Shown here one piece after another: positions 56,012 to 64,000 of a stretch of 64,000 bases of DNA. Source of the stretch: Pycnococcus provasolii (taxonomy: Eukaryota > Chlorophyta > Pseudoscourfieldiophyceae > Pseudoscourfieldiales > Pycnococcaceae); assembly GCA_938743325.2 (NCBI GenBank), contig OW568890.1, positions 186,001 to 250,000 on the forward strand. Reading direction: 5' to 3'. Both the position numbers and the translations under genes were made by a program. The notes under the pieces are model-generated. The model was given only the letters and a program-made list of their open reading frames with translations, was not told the DNA's origin and ran no database searches. Position 1 is the stretch's first letter; the number at the start of each line of letters is the position of its first letter.

Positions 56012-58714
56012 ATGGCGTCAAAGTCAAAGAGGAAACAACAACAAGTTCACGCCAGTGACAATAATGCCCATGACAATAATGCCAATAATGACTCGCATCT
56101 CACCCGTTTAAGAAAGTTTTATTCCCTTAAGGGCAAAGACGAGTGGTGGTGGATCTTTGACGACTCGCTAACAAGTATTGGCTCGTTGTTAACCTCGAGA
56201 GCTTATGCCATCTTAGACTCCTTCTTACCCTCCCCTCAGTCCTCCTCCTTAAGGGAAGAAGTCTCGGCTTTGAGACGCTCAGGGCTACTAAAGCAAGGGG
56301 CACTTTCAGGTGGTGGTGGTGGAGGTCAGGGGTTTGTATCAGGAGGGTACCGTCTGGCATCCGTGAGAGGTGACCACGTCGGATGGTTCGACGGCCGCGA
56401 AGAAGGACTCGCGATCCTACCTAAGGTTATGCAAAAAATTGACACGCTCGTCAACGAACTTAAGCCGCACTGTGAACACCTTAAGGGAATCGTGAGTCGT
56501 AGCCACGCCATGGTCACGTGCTATCCAGGTGGAGGGGCGAGGTACATACGGCACTGCGACAACGCAGGCAAGCGAAACGGTAGGAGACTCACCGCGATCG
56601 TCTACCTCAACGAACAGTGGAAAGACGGCGACGGCGGCGAGCTGCGAATATTCAGGTGCAGCCGCGCCGGCGACAGTGTCGTCGACTGCGACGGGAACTC
56701 GCTCAACGCGTTCGACGACAACGACCGAAACGACCGAAACGACCGAACTGCCTCGGAAACAGAAGAGAGAGGCGATGTGAGCGACGTCGTCAGGCGCGAC
56801 GTTGCTCCGCTGGCAGGCCGGCTCGTGCTCTTCTTCAGCGACGAACGTGTGCCTCACGAGGTGCTCGCGTGCGCGACAGATAGATACGCGGTCACCGTCT
56901 GGTACTACGACAAGGACGAGCTCGTTGCTGCACGAGGCACGTACGGCGCGAGCGTGGACGACGGTGCCGCGGGCGAGCAGGGCAAGGGCTTATTCGCGAG
57001 CGATGGCAATGATCACAGCAACGGCAGCGAGGAACACAAGCAAAAAGTTCGACAGGAGGCGGCACGTATGGCAGCGCGCTACGGTGGAACGGCAGAGCTT
57101 TTCGCGGACAGCGCAAGAAGGCTTGCATGCGAAGTGGAAGAGACGGACGAAACTGTCGTCGCCACCGTGCAACTTCCCGATAATGCCACGGCGTCAGAGT
57201 GCTCAGCAGAGGCGGTGGCGGAGTCGCGAGAACTTACCATTCGATGCGGCAATGCGACATGCGAGCTTACACTTCCACCCACAGCTGATCCGAACGATAT
57301 TGCCATAAAGTTCTTGAAGAAGGGCGGTCGCAGGCTCGTGGTCACTGTCGCCAAGCTTCAATCAAACACGATAATTGAGACATCGCCATCTGCATCAGCA
57401 TCTTCTATCGAACCAGCACCAGCGCCGGCATCAATACCTCCCGAACTTTCAACAGCGACGTCTACTGCCACCACATCATCATCCACGACGCAAGAGCAGC
57501 CTTCGCATCCGTCGCGGCAGGAAAGGCGCAAAGCTCAAAAAGCGGCCAAAAAGGCGGCCAAGAAGGGAAAAGGTGCTCCTGACGGCGACAGCTTACCAGC
57601 TCTGCCTCCAGGTCTCGACTGCGTAGGCATCGGGCGAACCCTTAAGTGGTCCTCGGCGACCGATTTTCAACGTCTTCCGCCCCCATCGACATCAATCCGG
57701 CGCGTTCTTCCTGCCGCAATGTTACAGGCGGAAACAATGCTCGACTACATGTCTGCTCGACTGCACGACACCGAGGATTCGCCGGAAGGCGATTCGGAGC
57801 TGCGCCGCGGCGTCTTTCGCCCCGCGAGCATTGACGGCCTGTCGTACCCGCTCACTCTCGCCTGGGCTCTGCAGCAAACGACGACGCTCAAGTTGCTCGC
57901 GGCACTGCGCCCTGGCCTTCCCGCGCCGCAGGAGCTTCACGTCGTCTGCCTCGGATGTTCCGCAACAACCGAGCAGCTTCTGCTCACACACGGCGTGAAC
58001 TACTGGCGTGAGCTTGGATTTGCTCTTGCCAAAAGTCAGGCGCTGTGCACGGATGGCATCGTCACCTTGTGGCTGACAGGACGCGACGCACGTCCGATCC
58101 CCCCGTTTGAGGCGAGCGGAGCGCCAGTTCCAATCGTGGCAACAGGCGAGGGCAACGTTACCGTGCGCGTCGCCGTGCGCGCCTGGGATGCCGCCGAGGC
58201 GGTGGCAAATGTATTTGATCACGTCGAGGCGTCGTCAACAACCGCGTCAGTGTGCGCATGCATCTTTAACTCAGGCATGGCGCAGTCCGCTTCTCTGCTA
58301 AGGCTCTGGCTCGCCGACTTGCTCCCACTCTTGGAGGCACGGCCACCTCGTGCCTGCCCAATCATCTTCACGTGTGCGAATGACTACGAGGATGCTGACG
58401 GCGAGCAGGTGCTTCTTAAGGCGATTGGAGCGCGCATTTGGCTGGAACCGCTTAAGAACCCGTTTGGCGCGCTCACACATACAACCGTGGGTCGCCACAG
58501 CGGCGATGCGGAGGGCGTCGTGCAGGTGACCGATACGGACACGTTCAACGCCGAGATTCATGCAGGCAAGCTTGCGAAGCGCTGGTGTCGCGCCAACTGC
58601 TTTGTGTACGTCGCGGCTGGTCGCGATCGTGCCGTTGGCAGCGGCATCGTTGGCGCGGCGTCGGCGTGGGAGAAGTGGCGCAAGGCCACCGGCCTTGACG
58701 CTGTCGACAACTAA
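56012..58714 (+). CDS. HIF-prolyl-hydroxylase-like (EGLN/PHD) oxygenase fused to a CS-like and an Mss51-C-like region
   Basis: 900 residues from ATG 56012. Catalytic region (about 160-300): AMVTCYPGGGARYIRHCDN (HxD), LTAIVYLNEQWKDGDGGELR, RLVLFFSDERVPHEVLACA (distal His) and DRYAVTVWYYD (2OG-binding Arg); this is the PHD2/EGLN pattern (CYPGxGxxYVxHxDN, SDRRNPHEV), stronger than the collagen-P4H pattern. All ligands are present. Residues about 365-450 look like a CS/PIH1-C beta-sandwich (VVATVQLPDNATASECS ... LTLPPTADPNDI). Residues about 545-895 resemble the Mss51 C-terminal region (LAWALQQTTTLKLLAALRPG ... YWRELGFALAKSQ). Possible oxygen-sensing role linked to chaperone or MYND-type partners is inference. 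Confidence 0.78.
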   Translation: MASKSKRKQQQVHASDNNAHDNNANNDSHLTRLRKFYSLKGKDEWWWIFDDSLTSIGSLLTSRAYAILDSFLPSPQSSSLREEVSALRRSGLLKQGALSGGGGGGQGFVSGGYRLASVRGDHVGWFDGREEGLAILPKVMQKIDTLVNELKPHCEHLKGIVSRSHAMVTCYPGGGARYIRHCDNAGKRNGRRLTAIVYLNEQWKDGDGGELRIFRCSRAGDSVVDCDGNSLNAFDDNDRNDRNDRTASETEERGDVSDVVRRDVAPLAGRLVLFFSDERVPHEVLACATDRYAVTVWYYDKDELVAARGTYGASVDDGAAGEQGKGLFASDGNDHSNGSEEHKQKVRQEAARMAARYGGTAELFADSARRLACEVEETDETVVATVQLPDNATASECSAEAVAESRELTIRCGNATCELTLPPTADPNDIAIKFLKKGGRRLVVTVAKLQSNTIIETSPSASASSIEPAPAPASIPPELSTATSTATTSSSTTQEQPSHPSRQERRKAQKAAKKAAKKGKGAPDGDSLPALPPGLDCVGIGRTLKWSSATDFQRLPPPSTSIRRVLPAAMLQAETMLDYMSARLHDTEDSPEGDSELRRGVFRPASIDGLSYPLTLAWALQQTTTLKLLAALRPGLPAPQELHVVCLGCSATTEQLLLTHGVNYWRELGFALAKSQALCTDGIVTLWLTGRDARPIPPFEASGAPVPIVATGEGNVTVRVAVRAWDAAEAVANVFDHVEASSTTASVCACIFNSGMAQSASLLRLWLADLLPLLEARPPRACPIIFTCANDYEDADGEQVLLKAIGARIWLEPLKNPFGALTHTTVGRHSGDAEGVVQVTDTDTFNAEIHAGKLAKRWCRANCFVYVAAGRDRAVGSGIVGAASAWEKWRKATGLDAVDN

Positions 58715-58959
58715 CTGTACCTTTGTATGCAGCGTGTGTTTGTGTACATTTTGTGTAAAGTACATGACTACTCTATCTACTCTAGGTTGGACGTCGTGAG
58801 TGTGACTCTTCACGTTCTTGCTTCGCAATCACCAGCACCTTGTACAGACGCGCTGCTGAGTGGCGCCATGGAATGGTCTGGTCGTGCGATGCGTATTTGG
58901 TGTGAATGGACGACACGTTGGACAAAGTAAAGTACATTCCATTACTGAATGAGTTTAGC

Positions 58960-59547
58960 TCACGCCCAGTCGTCGACGAGGTCGCTGGCGTTCCCGCGAG
59001 TCTTCATGGTGTGCACGTCCCATCCGTTGGGGTGTCTTGGAATCTCCCGTGCCTTGGTCCACGCGGCTGGCGTCCAGTCCTTGAGCGAGTTCAGCTTCGC
59101 CCTCGCCTCGTCGTGCCCCATGTCTGCCGCGTCTGCGAAGTGCTCCGCCGCCTTTGCGTAGTCCTTGGCGACACCGCCTCTTCCCATTTCATACCTCCTT
59201 CCCAGTTCGAAGCACGCCTCCGCGCTTTCTCTCGCTTCCACGCGTGCCTGGAGCTCCTCACACGAGATGGTCATATACCTCCTCCACAGCGGCAGAGACG
59301 CGGCGTGGTTCGTTTTTATGGCAGGAAAACGCGCCGTGTGCGTGCATAGCGGCACGGAGTCGTCGTAGCCTGCTGAGGCGGCGCCGTAGGTGGCCGTGAA
59401 GTCCCTGAGCGTCGAGCCGGCTATGGACGCCGTCTTTTTCGAAGTCAAGGCCGAGGCCGAGGTTGTCGTTTTTTTCGAGCTGAGCGACGCCGTCGACGTG
59501 CGAGACTGGGACTGGGACTGGGACGGTGCTGAACCTGTCGTCGCCAT
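58960..59547 (-). CDS. Sel1-like repeat protein
   Basis: 195 residues from ATG 59547 (MATTGSAPSQSQSQSRT); in-frame ATGs at 59715 and 59790 would add a hydrophobic start (RGYFFLTTNFVVKV) and cannot be excluded as a targeting peptide. Ser/Thr-rich N-terminal half. Residues about 110-160 hold Sel1-type units: EACFELGRRYEMGRGGVAKD, YAKAAEHFADAADMGHDEAR and AKLNSL. Sel1 proteins scaffold complexes, for example in ER quality control or signalling. C-terminal tail is DASDLVDDWA-like and polar. Confidence 0.65.
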   Translation of the reverse strand: MATTGSAPSQSQSQSRTSTASLSSKKTTTSASALTSKKTASIAGSTLRDFTATYGAASAGYDDSVPLCTHTARFPAIKTNHAASLPLWRRYMTISCEELQARVEARESAEACFELGRRYEMGRGGVAKDYAKAAEHFADAADMGHDEARAKLNSLKDWTPAAWTKAREIPRHPNGWDVHTMKTRGNASDLVDDWA

Positions 59548-61093
59548 GGCACAGCCGAGAGATGCGAGCCTACGAGAGGAATAAGAAAGACGCGCGCGGT
59601 TCGAGAACGAGAGACACAGGCGAGGAACTGAGGAAGGAGGACAGAGAGGGGAGGGGGAACCCAACAACCTCACCTTAACCACGAAATTGGTCGTAAGGAA
59701 GAAGTAACCTCGCATTTTTATACGTACGAAATGGTCCAAGGAAAAGAAATTAAAAAAAGGGTAGGTACCATGGGCACCATGGGCAGGCACTCTTCACTCT
59801 TCCGGAATCAGGTGAATGACAGGAGGGGACGGACCTCCACGCAGTACATAATACCGTAGGAACTAGGAAGAACGTCGCACGCGCACGCGCACTCCTCCCT
59901 GTGGCAAGTGGCCTTTAAAGTGGTTGTTGTCGACGCCAGTCGCCAGAGTCCACCAGACGCGGGACCCAAGAACGTCCGGAATGGACTCTCCCACGTCGGT
60001 ACAGGGAGCTACTTAGCGCCTCAGCGGAGCTGTTCAGAGCTGATGATCCACTTTGCCGTACGGTGCACTCTGGCGATTCAGTAGAGTAGAGTAACACACG
60101 ATACAAAGGAGCAGTTAAGTTGAGCGGTCGGTCCTTACAGAGCTCTTGGGATCCGGAAAGGTAGTACTTACTATCGTGTGCGACCCTACTGTACAGTACT
60201 GTGATGAGACGTTCTCAAGTGGCAAGTGAGCCAAGCCCACCTGGAACCAGGGAGCCAACAAGCCTTATTATCATAAAGGTTTACAGGTAGCCATGCTGCC
60301 TGTTTGATAGTACCAGCCTAATGAGCCTATTGAAGCTGTGGCAAGCTGTGTCTCGAGGCTCAAAGAAACACTCCTTCTTCATCAAGAGGCTTTTCCAAAC
60401 GGTGTCCAAACAACTGTGCTCTGCCATCTGCGTGCGTGCGTGCTTTGCGTGCGTGCGTGCGTGTCTCACACTGCAGTCCCCACCTTCATCTCCTCCTCCT
60501 CCTCCTCCTCCTCCTTCTTCTTCTTCTTCGAGTTCGCGAGTCTCCTACTCCCAGCTCGAGAGTGAGAGAGAGTGAGAGAGAGAGAGTGAGAGAGAGTGAG
60601 AGAGGCCCTTGGAAGAAGCCATCAGCTTTACGATAGTTGTTGGAGCTCTCTTGTTCCTGTTCCTGCGAGGCTCCTAAAACCTTAAACGAAAAGTGATTGG
60701 AGCTCCCGGAGGGGACATTTTCAGAAGAAGCCATCACAAGGCCCTTGTCGTGGTGTTTACTGGTTAAGCTTAGTGCACCTTAAGGTGGTTGTTTGGCCTG
60801 CGTTGCGTTGTCACAAAGTGCTGAAAGTGCTTGTTGTTTGGCTTCTTAGGTGGCGGTTTTGCTTATTTACACCGCTCTCTCTAAGTCTGAGAGTATAAGG
60901 CTTCTTGTGTTTCTTACGCTTCAGAGACGTTACTCCTGAAGGTGTTTCTTGCGCTTTCTATCCTGAATAAATAAATAAGCGTGCTGTAAGCTTTTACCAG
61001 TCTCGAGAGTGTAGCTTGCACCTTATTGGCCTGACCCTTAAGGCTCGTTCACTTCTGGAAACACAAAAGCAGCGCAACTTTCAGCCTGATATC
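59548..61093. other. 1.5-kb divergent intergenic region with microsatellites
   Basis: No gene seen. GCGTGCGTGC run at 60430-60461, TCC/TTC run at 60488-60530 and GAGAGTGAGA run at 60557-60604; the (TCC)n and (GAGA)n tracts sit head to tail with opposite purine strands. CTTAAGG at 60779 and 61038 lie upstream of the DRC11 start codon. Confidence 0.5.
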
Positions 61094-63544
61094 ATGTCGA
61101 ACATATCGTTTGACATTCACTGGCGCGAGGCGATGATGGACCTGCTCGACCAGCTCGAGCTGGAGACGCCGGAGGACCCAAGCTCGGCGCCCAAGGACAT
61201 CAGCGAGTGGGTGGTCGTGTACCTGAGGTATCTGGGCGTTTACAAGAGACTCGAGATGGTGTACGACCAGATGGTGCACCCGCAGAAGCACCTCGACCTG
61301 AAAAAGGCGCTCGAGGCGACCATGGGAAGGCTGCTGGAGGTGAAGAGCTGGATTGTCAAGCTCGACGACGGGTACGACCTCTCGAACATGGACAACAGCC
61401 TCGTCGACCTCAAGCTGCTGCCCGCGGACCTCGAGGTTGTCATCCCGAGGTACTACGTCGAAGATCGAGCACAGGAACTTGCAGACCGCGAAAAGTTCCT
61501 CGACGCGCTTCTGGAGAAGTACAACGTGGAAAAGCCCCAGGCGGAGGTGAGGATCACCGCCTTGCCGCCGCTGCCTGAGGAGGATGCACTCAAGTGTATT
61601 CAGGCAAACGAGAGAGGGAGGCAAGGACGCGTGCGCGCGCGCAACTCCAAGGCGATGAAGAGCCAGTTCGAGCTCGAGCAGCGACGCGAGCAGCTCGGCC
61701 TGAGCGTGATGACCCCCGAGGAGGCGGCGCTTCGCGTGCAGGCGGTGTGCCGAGGCTTCCTCGCACGTCGGAAAACGCACATGCTTGCCATGGAGGAGCT
61801 CGAGTTCATCGGCATGCGCTCGCCGAAAATTCCCACCTCGGATCCCACGGGGGCGATGCAGAAGACGTTCGCGCGCCGCAAGCTCGTGCAGGCTGAGAAC
61901 GAGCAGGAGTTCCGCGACAGCCTGAAGCCCATCGAACAGAAGGTGGAGAAGAGCGAGGGGCAGGACATGCGCGAGACGATACAGGACAAGATCAACGCGT
62001 GGTTCGTCGAGAACCGCCACGCGGAGACGGGCGAGTACCCCGACCTGCCCGACGAGGAGGAGGGCGGGAGCACGACCATCCTCAACCCGCCGCCGGTGCT
62101 TGAGCCGGAGGAGGAGGCGGCGAAGGGCGGCAAGGGCGGCAAGGACGACAAGGCGAAGAAGGCGAAGGGCGACGCGGGTGCGGCAGATGCGGGCACCGCG
62201 GAGCAGACGTGCCCCAACTTCTTCGGCCCGCTGATTGAGCAGAGCGTGCAAGAGTACGTGGCGGTATGGCAGGACAAGGACGAGTCTTCCAACTTCTTCC
62301 AAAAGTTTGACGTCGAGCTCGTGAAAGAGTCCGTGCGCCCGCTCGTCTTCGAGAGGATGCGCTTGGAGGTGGACAGCGAGATGCGCGTGCTGCTCGACAA
62401 CCTGAAGGAGATGGTGGAGGCTGAGCGCGCCGCCAAGACGGGGAAGAAGCCGAAGGGGAAGAAGAAGAAGGGCAAGGGCAAGAAGGGCAAGAAGGGCAAG
62501 GGCGGGAAGGAGAAGAAGAAGAAGAAGGATCCCACGGCGGATCGCAGCATCGAAAGCCTGTACGCGGAGCTCGCGTCGAACGGCATCATCCAGGCGATCC
62601 CGAAGCGGAAGTTGGAAGACTACGCGGGAGCTTTCAACTTCCTCGGGTCGGCGCAGCAGAAGGCTGGCATCGTACCGGATCCCTCGATGGCGCAGGTGCG
62701 CAACTTTGTCAGCGAGTACTGCGGGTTGGCGCTGGGCAGCCAGATTGTTCACGAGAAGGCACCTTTCGTGAAGTCGTGCCTGATGTACGGATGTCCCGGC
62801 ACGGGTAAGACGCTGCTCGCGCACGCGCTGACAAACGAGACAGGCGCGATCTTCTTCAACCTGACGCCGAGCAACACTGATGGCAAGTACCAGGGCAAGG
62901 CTGTGGCGATGCTGATCCACATGGTGTTCAAGGTGGCGCGAATCATGGCGCCCTCCGTCGTGTACATCGGAGACGCTGAGAAGGTGTTTATCACAGATAA
63001 GAAGAAGATCAAGGAGTGGAAAGAGGCTGGTGCCCAGGAGCCTCCGAATCGCATCAAGAAGGAGCTCTTGAAAGAGATGAAGACGGTAATGGCGGGAGAG
63101 CGCGTGATTGTGCTTGGCAGCAGCTCGCAACCTCAGATGGCGGTAAAGAAGGACATGAAAGCTCTGATCCAGTTCTTCCAGAAGACGATTTACGTCCCAT
63201 TGCCGGATTACGGCAGCGTGAGACTTCTTTGGAAGACGCTGATTGAGAGGTACGGCGGCAACTTGGTGCAGGACTTTGACATGACGACGCTTGCTCACTT
63301 GTCGCCGTCGTACGCGCCGGGAGACATGGTGCTGGTGGTTCGGCAGATGCTCACAGCAAGGCGATTGGAGACGATGAAGCGTCGTCCGATCAGGGTGGAC
63401 GAGGTGATTAAGCACCTCGCCAGGGCGGAGCCCGTCACGAAGGAGGTGGAGGATGGCGTGCGTGAGTGGACGTACCAGCTGCCGTGGAGGCAGGCGAAGC
63501 CTGGCATTCCTCCCCCTCCCGAGAAGGGCAAGAAGAAGAAGTAA
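61094..63544 (+). CDS. DRC11: dynein regulatory complex subunit 11 (IQ and AAA domain protein)
   Basis: 816 residues from ATG 61094 (frame opens upstream at 61016, but MSNISFDIHWREAMMDLLDQ is the conserved start region). N-terminal helices (WVVVYLRYLGVYKRLEMVYD) match IQCA1/DRC11. IQ motif AALRVQAVCRGFLARRK at about 214-230 for calmodulin. A very Lys-rich linker (about 450-480). AAA module about 540-760: Walker A YGCPGTGKTLLAHAL (about 564-575), SVVYIGDAEKVF as a weak Walker B (Asp-Ala-Glu), VIVLGSSSQPQ (sensor 1). DRC11 is part of the nexin-dynein regulatory complex in motile cilia; its ATPase is often partly degenerate. C-terminus Lys-rich. Confidence 0.92.
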   Translation: MSNISFDIHWREAMMDLLDQLELETPEDPSSAPKDISEWVVVYLRYLGVYKRLEMVYDQMVHPQKHLDLKKALEATMGRLLEVKSWIVKLDDGYDLSNMDNSLVDLKLLPADLEVVIPRYYVEDRAQELADREKFLDALLEKYNVEKPQAEVRITALPPLPEEDALKCIQANERGRQGRVRARNSKAMKSQFELEQRREQLGLSVMTPEEAALRVQAVCRGFLARRKTHMLAMEELEFIGMRSPKIPTSDPTGAMQKTFARRKLVQAENEQEFRDSLKPIEQKVEKSEGQDMRETIQDKINAWFVENRHAETGEYPDLPDEEEGGSTTILNPPPVLEPEEEAAKGGKGGKDDKAKKAKGDAGAADAGTAEQTCPNFFGPLIEQSVQEYVAVWQDKDESSNFFQKFDVELVKESVRPLVFERMRLEVDSEMRVLLDNLKEMVEAERAAKTGKKPKGKKKKGKGKKGKKGKGGKEKKKKKDPTADRSIESLYAELASNGIIQAIPKRKLEDYAGAFNFLGSAQQKAGIVPDPSMAQVRNFVSEYCGLALGSQIVHEKAPFVKSCLMYGCPGTGKTLLAHALTNETGAIFFNLTPSNTDGKYQGKAVAMLIHMVFKVARIMAPSVVYIGDAEKVFITDKKKIKEWKEAGAQEPPNRIKKELLKEMKTVMAGERVIVLGSSSQPQMAVKKDMKALIQFFQKTIYVPLPDYGSVRLLWKTLIERYGGNLVQDFDMTTLAHLSPSYAPGDMVLVVRQMLTARRLETMKRRPIRVDEVIKHLARAEPVTKEVEDGVREWTYQLPWRQAKPGIPPPPEKGKKKK

Positions 63545-64000
63545 GGTCAGGTAAGGTCAGGTGAGGTGAGGTTGGCAAGTCAGCCGTACGTTAAGTACGT
63601 ACGTACAGCCTCCTCCTCCTCCTCCTCCTCCTAAGGCAGATAGAGATGGTCTGACTGACGCATATACTGATGCATCATCATCATCATCATCATCATCATT
63701 GTAATTTTTTCAAATAACACGTCCCCTCGACTATTAAAAGTTACATTCAAGTGACACACTACTATCGTAAGGATAATAAAAGTAGTAAGGTAAAGATGAA
63801 GGAGCGAGGAGCGGCTTAAGCGCGATGAAGTACATAAGTTGTCGGAAACGCGAAACACGCAAGAAACACGCAAGAAACACGCAAGAAACACCAAAACGCT
63901 GAAACGAAACACGTGTCGCACTAAGCTTATTCGAAAGGTAATTGTATTACCCTACGATAGCCCAAACCGAAGAAATTTCAGTTTTGGATCATTTGGGCCT
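63545..64000. repeat. 3' region with CCT, CAT and ACACGCAAGAA microsatellites
   Basis: GTAAGGTCAG-type short repeats right after the DRC11 stop, (CCT)n at 63608-63632, (CAT)n at 63671-63700, and AAACACGCAAG repeated about three times at 63850-63891. No gene seen up to the window edge. Confidence 0.6.

Noticed and set aside
61049-63415. 788-codon antisense frame over DRC11
   Set aside because: Leu/Arg/His-rich shadow of the sense gene.

Overview
The window is eukaryotic nuclear DNA, most likely from a chlorophyte (prasinophyte-type) green alga. The support is a plastid geranylgeranyl reductase with a transit-peptide-like N-terminus, an OPR-like repeat protein ending in a RAP domain, a class I heme peroxidase, cytosolic ribosomal protein eL24, an INO80 subunit, several axoneme-type proteins, and short spliceosomal introns (124, 125, 301 and 422 bp) in a compact genome. 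Species cannot be fixed from the sequence alone. The layout is unusual: I count 29 protein genes, 23 of the 28 neighbouring pairs lie on opposite strands, and many convergent pairs have stop codons under 200 bp apart.

Left third (1-27.7 kb): an EB1-type CH domain plus MORN protein (partial), a two-exon cysteine-rich membrane protein, a CAS/TauD-like Fe/2OG oxygenase relative, an alanine/glutamate-rich coiled-coil protein, a gene-poor stretch with possible decayed exons, a secreted Cache-domain protein, a polyQ protein with an ABM-like fold, a 5S-like rRNA gene, a C2 protein with a tail membrane anchor, an APX-like peroxidase, an aldehyde dehydrogenase, an OPR-RAP protein, an SDR and a bicupin sharing a 150-bp divergent promoter, and a 1562-residue STAND NTPase with two WD40 propellers.

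Middle third (28-45 kb): an axonemal dynein light chain-like coiled-coil protein, a ZNHIT3-C-like protein, two-exon CHLP, a DPY-30/RIIa protein fused to a degenerate glutamine synthetase, a protein with three nearly identical ATP-grasp-like repeats, eL24, and an AAA protein with a dead first module.

Right third (45-64 kb): a secreted methyltransferase, a PhyH-like oxygenase, two Golgi-type glycosyltransferases (GT29-like and GT23-like), a two-exon membrane protein, INO80C/Ies6, a HIF-prolyl-hydroxylase-like enzyme fused to CS and Mss51-C-like regions, a Sel1-repeat protein, and DRC11/IQCA1.

Themes: flagellar or microtubule parts (EB1-MORN, dynein-light-chain-like, RIIa-pseudoGS, DRC11); three Fe/2OG oxygenase relatives; two proteins beginning MGCGAS, a likely myristoyl/palmitoyl signal (the STAND receptor and the triple ATP-grasp); and short telomere-like motif arrays and CTTAAG palindromes recurring upstream of start codons.
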